Shown here in pieces: positions 22,240-23,191 of a DNA stretch of 23,191 bases (within the stretch, counting starts at the first letter, position 1; each line of letters opens with the position of its first letter). The DNA comes from Alphaproteobacteria bacterium UBA4588. GTDB taxonomy: Bacteria; Pseudomonadota; Alphaproteobacteria; Puniceispirillales; Puniceispirillaceae. The notes beneath the pieces are model-generated. The model was not told where the DNA came from, did not search any database, and saw only the letters and a list, made by a program, of their open reading frames with translations. A program made the translations under genes and the position numbers. The stretch is from assembly GCA_002387605.1 (NCBI GenBank), contig DGJU01000027.1, positions 1 to 23,191 on the forward strand, read 5' to 3'.

Positions 22240-22430
22240 AATTACCTGCCTTTCTTTTACCCCCCTCACTGTGAAGAGCTGCTATTACCTCTTTTAAATG
22301 AAACGCTACCACCCAGAATGGCCCGCCTCAACCCATCACACACAGCCAACAGCGCAAGAGGCATCTGGCTTGCAAACAAAGCCAAACTGCTTAAGCTATT
22401 TATAGAGAGTTACAAGACAGGTGTAAGCTT
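22240..22430. promoter_or_regulatory. Divergent intergenic region between VOC and thiol dioxygenase genes
   Basis: A 191-bp gap that must carry promoters for both directions. I found no clear palindrome or -35/-10 pair. AGGTG at 22420-22424 is a plausible ribosome site for the thiol dioxygenase gene. The stretch is not convincingly coding on either strand. Confidence 0.35.
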
Positions 22431-23012
22431 ATGGTACAATCCTACTCAGTTGAAACCTATTCAGTTGAAGATTACGTTACAGATATCCGCGCTGCTGTTG
22501 CGCATAATACATCAGATGACGCTATTACGCAGGCTATCAAACCTCTTGCGAAACGACTTGCTAGTAACACATCCTGGATTAAGGATTCATATCGCGAAGT
22601 TGATGAAGAACAAGGCTTTGGTCTGCATCTGCTGCATGAGGAAGATAATCACGACCTAGCTGTTTTTGTTATCGCATGGGCTCCTGGCAGAGGCCTTGCT
22701 GCGCATAACCATAAAACATGGGCTGTGGTAGCCGGCATTGAGGGACAGGAGCATGAAACAAATTACCGGCGGCTCGATGATGGGCTAAAATCAGGTTTTG
22801 CCCAGCTTGAGAAAACCCACGAAGAAACCATTCTTGCCGGTAATGTTGTGTGCTGTATGCCAGAGGATATTCATAGCGTTCATAACAATGGAGCTCAAAT
22901 CGCTGTTTCTTTACATACATATGGGCGGCATTTGAATTATACTGGCCGGTCACTATTCGATAATGAGACTCATTCTGAGACGCCATGCATTGTAAAAATT
23001 ACAGATGAATAA
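22431..23012 (+). CDS. Cysteine dioxygenase-family thiol dioxygenase (cupin)
   Basis: A 193-residue cupin of the cysteine dioxygenase type I / 3-mercaptopropionate dioxygenase family, which adds O2 to a thiol to give a sulfinic acid. The iron-binding His triad is His92 and His94 in AAHNHKTW and His148 in DIHSVHN. The Ser-His-Tyr relay is intact as Ser160, His162 and Tyr164 (SLHTYG). The Cys that cross-links to Tyr in mammalian cysteine dioxygenase is replaced by Val99, as expected in bacterial and mercaptopropionate-type members. The N-terminus holds a short repeat, YSVETYSVED, from two near-identical 15-bp units. AGGTG lies about 6 nt before the ATG. A class III CoA-transferase starts 33 nt downstream on the same strand, which would fit conversion of an acid product to its CoA ester. 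Substrate could be cysteine, 3-mercaptopropionate or another thiol acid. Confidence 0.85.
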   Translation: MVQSYSVETYSVEDYVTDIRAAVAHNTSDDAITQAIKPLAKRLASNTSWIKDSYREVDEEQGFGLHLLHEEDNHDLAVFVIAWAPGRGLAAHNHKTWAVVAGIEGQEHETNYRRLDDGLKSGFAQLEKTHEETILAGNVVCCMPEDIHSVHNNGAQIAVSLHTYGRHLNYTGRSLFDNETHSETPCIVKITDE

Positions 23013-23045
23013 TCTGACGTTTGCAAAAACCATCGAAAGCCAAAC

Positions 23046-23191
23046 ATGATGACTGATACAAATCTGAAACCTCTTGATGGGGTTAAAGTTCTCGAGTTTG
23101 GACAAATAGCTGCCGGACCCTTTGCTGGCTCTCTACTTGCTGATTTAGGCGCTGATGTGGTCAAGGTTGAACGACCTGATGGCGGTGACGG
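23046..23191 (+). CDS. CaiB/BaiF family (class III) CoA-transferase, N-terminal fragment at window edge
   Basis: The first 48 residues of a family III CoA-transferase, which moves CoA between carboxylic acids. The start is typical: LKPLDGVKVLEFGQIAAGPF (residues 7-26), then SLLADLGADVVKVERPDGGD (residues 29-48). The catalytic Asp lies beyond the window, so activity cannot be checked. Two adjacent ATGs (23046 and 23049) are possible starts, and the ribosome site is weak (GAAAGCC). It is 33 nt after the thiol dioxygenase stop and probably in the same operon. The acid could be the sulfinate product or an unrelated compound. Confidence 0.88.
   Translation, partial: MMTDTNLKPLDGVKVLEFGQIAAGPFAGSLLADLGADVVKVERPDGGD

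Noticed and set aside
22431..22480. The YSVE tandem repeat at the start of the thiol dioxygenase as a mobile or regulatory repeat.
   Set aside because: There are only two 15-bp copies, in frame and in a variable N-terminus; it is most simply a local duplication.

Overview
The window is 23.2 kb of moderately AT-rich bacterial DNA, densely packed with metabolic and transport genes. I see no rRNA, tRNA, CRISPR array, insertion sequence or phage gene. The mix of families suggests a heterotrophic alphaproteobacterium, plausibly marine (SAR116- or Roseobacter-like). These families are a DmdA/GcvT-like demethylase, a PhyH dioxygenase, a xanthine-dehydrogenase-type hydroxylase, a class III CoA-transferase, an AfuB/FbpB-like fused permease and NIPSNAP. 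That placement is inference from gene content only.

Layout. (1) Positions 1-6785, all minus strand: a catabolic run read right to left. It contains an inositol-monophosphatase-family phosphatase, a 3-oxoadipate enol-lactonase-like hydrolase, and the FAD, [2Fe-2S] and molybdopterin subunits of a molybdenum hydroxylase. An HpcH/HpaI-type aldolase and a D-2-hydroxyacid dehydrogenase cut by the window edge follow. The hydrolase and three hydroxylase genes are coupled by 4-bp overlaps, so they probably serve one pathway: hydroxylation, hydrolysis, then C-C cleavage. (2) Positions 6996-14070, plus strand: a binding-protein-dependent ABC importer (binding protein, double permease, ATPase), then a PhyH-type Fe(II)/2-oxoglutarate dioxygenase, a NIPSNAP protein and a class V aminotransferase. 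The importer diverges from the phosphatase, which suggests import and dephosphorylation of a phosphorylated solute. (3) Positions 14086-16025, minus strand: a spermidine-synthase-like protein and a DmdA/GcvT-like folate-dependent demethylase. (4) Positions 16239-18732, plus strand: a beta-hydroxyacid dehydrogenase with an Arg where most relatives have Gly, as in sulfolactaldehyde reductase YihU, and a GabD-like aldehyde dehydrogenase behind a TATAAT box and a perfect palindrome. (5) Positions 18738-20981: two opposed terminator hairpins, a VOC protein (minus) and a Pit phosphate transporter (plus). (6) Positions 20923-22239, minus strand: a Nudix hydrolase whose 3' end overlaps the Pit gene, and a two-module VOC protein. 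(7) Positions 22431-23191, plus strand: a cysteine-dioxygenase-family thiol dioxygenase and the start of a class III CoA-transferase.

A recurring but unproven theme is small anionic organosulfur or organophosphorus compounds: the DmdA-like protein, the YihU-like reductase beside an aldehyde dehydrogenase, the thiol dioxygenase, and the phosphatase plus AfuABC-like importer. No substrate can be assigned from sequence alone. Motif comparisons to named proteins are from memory, without database searches.
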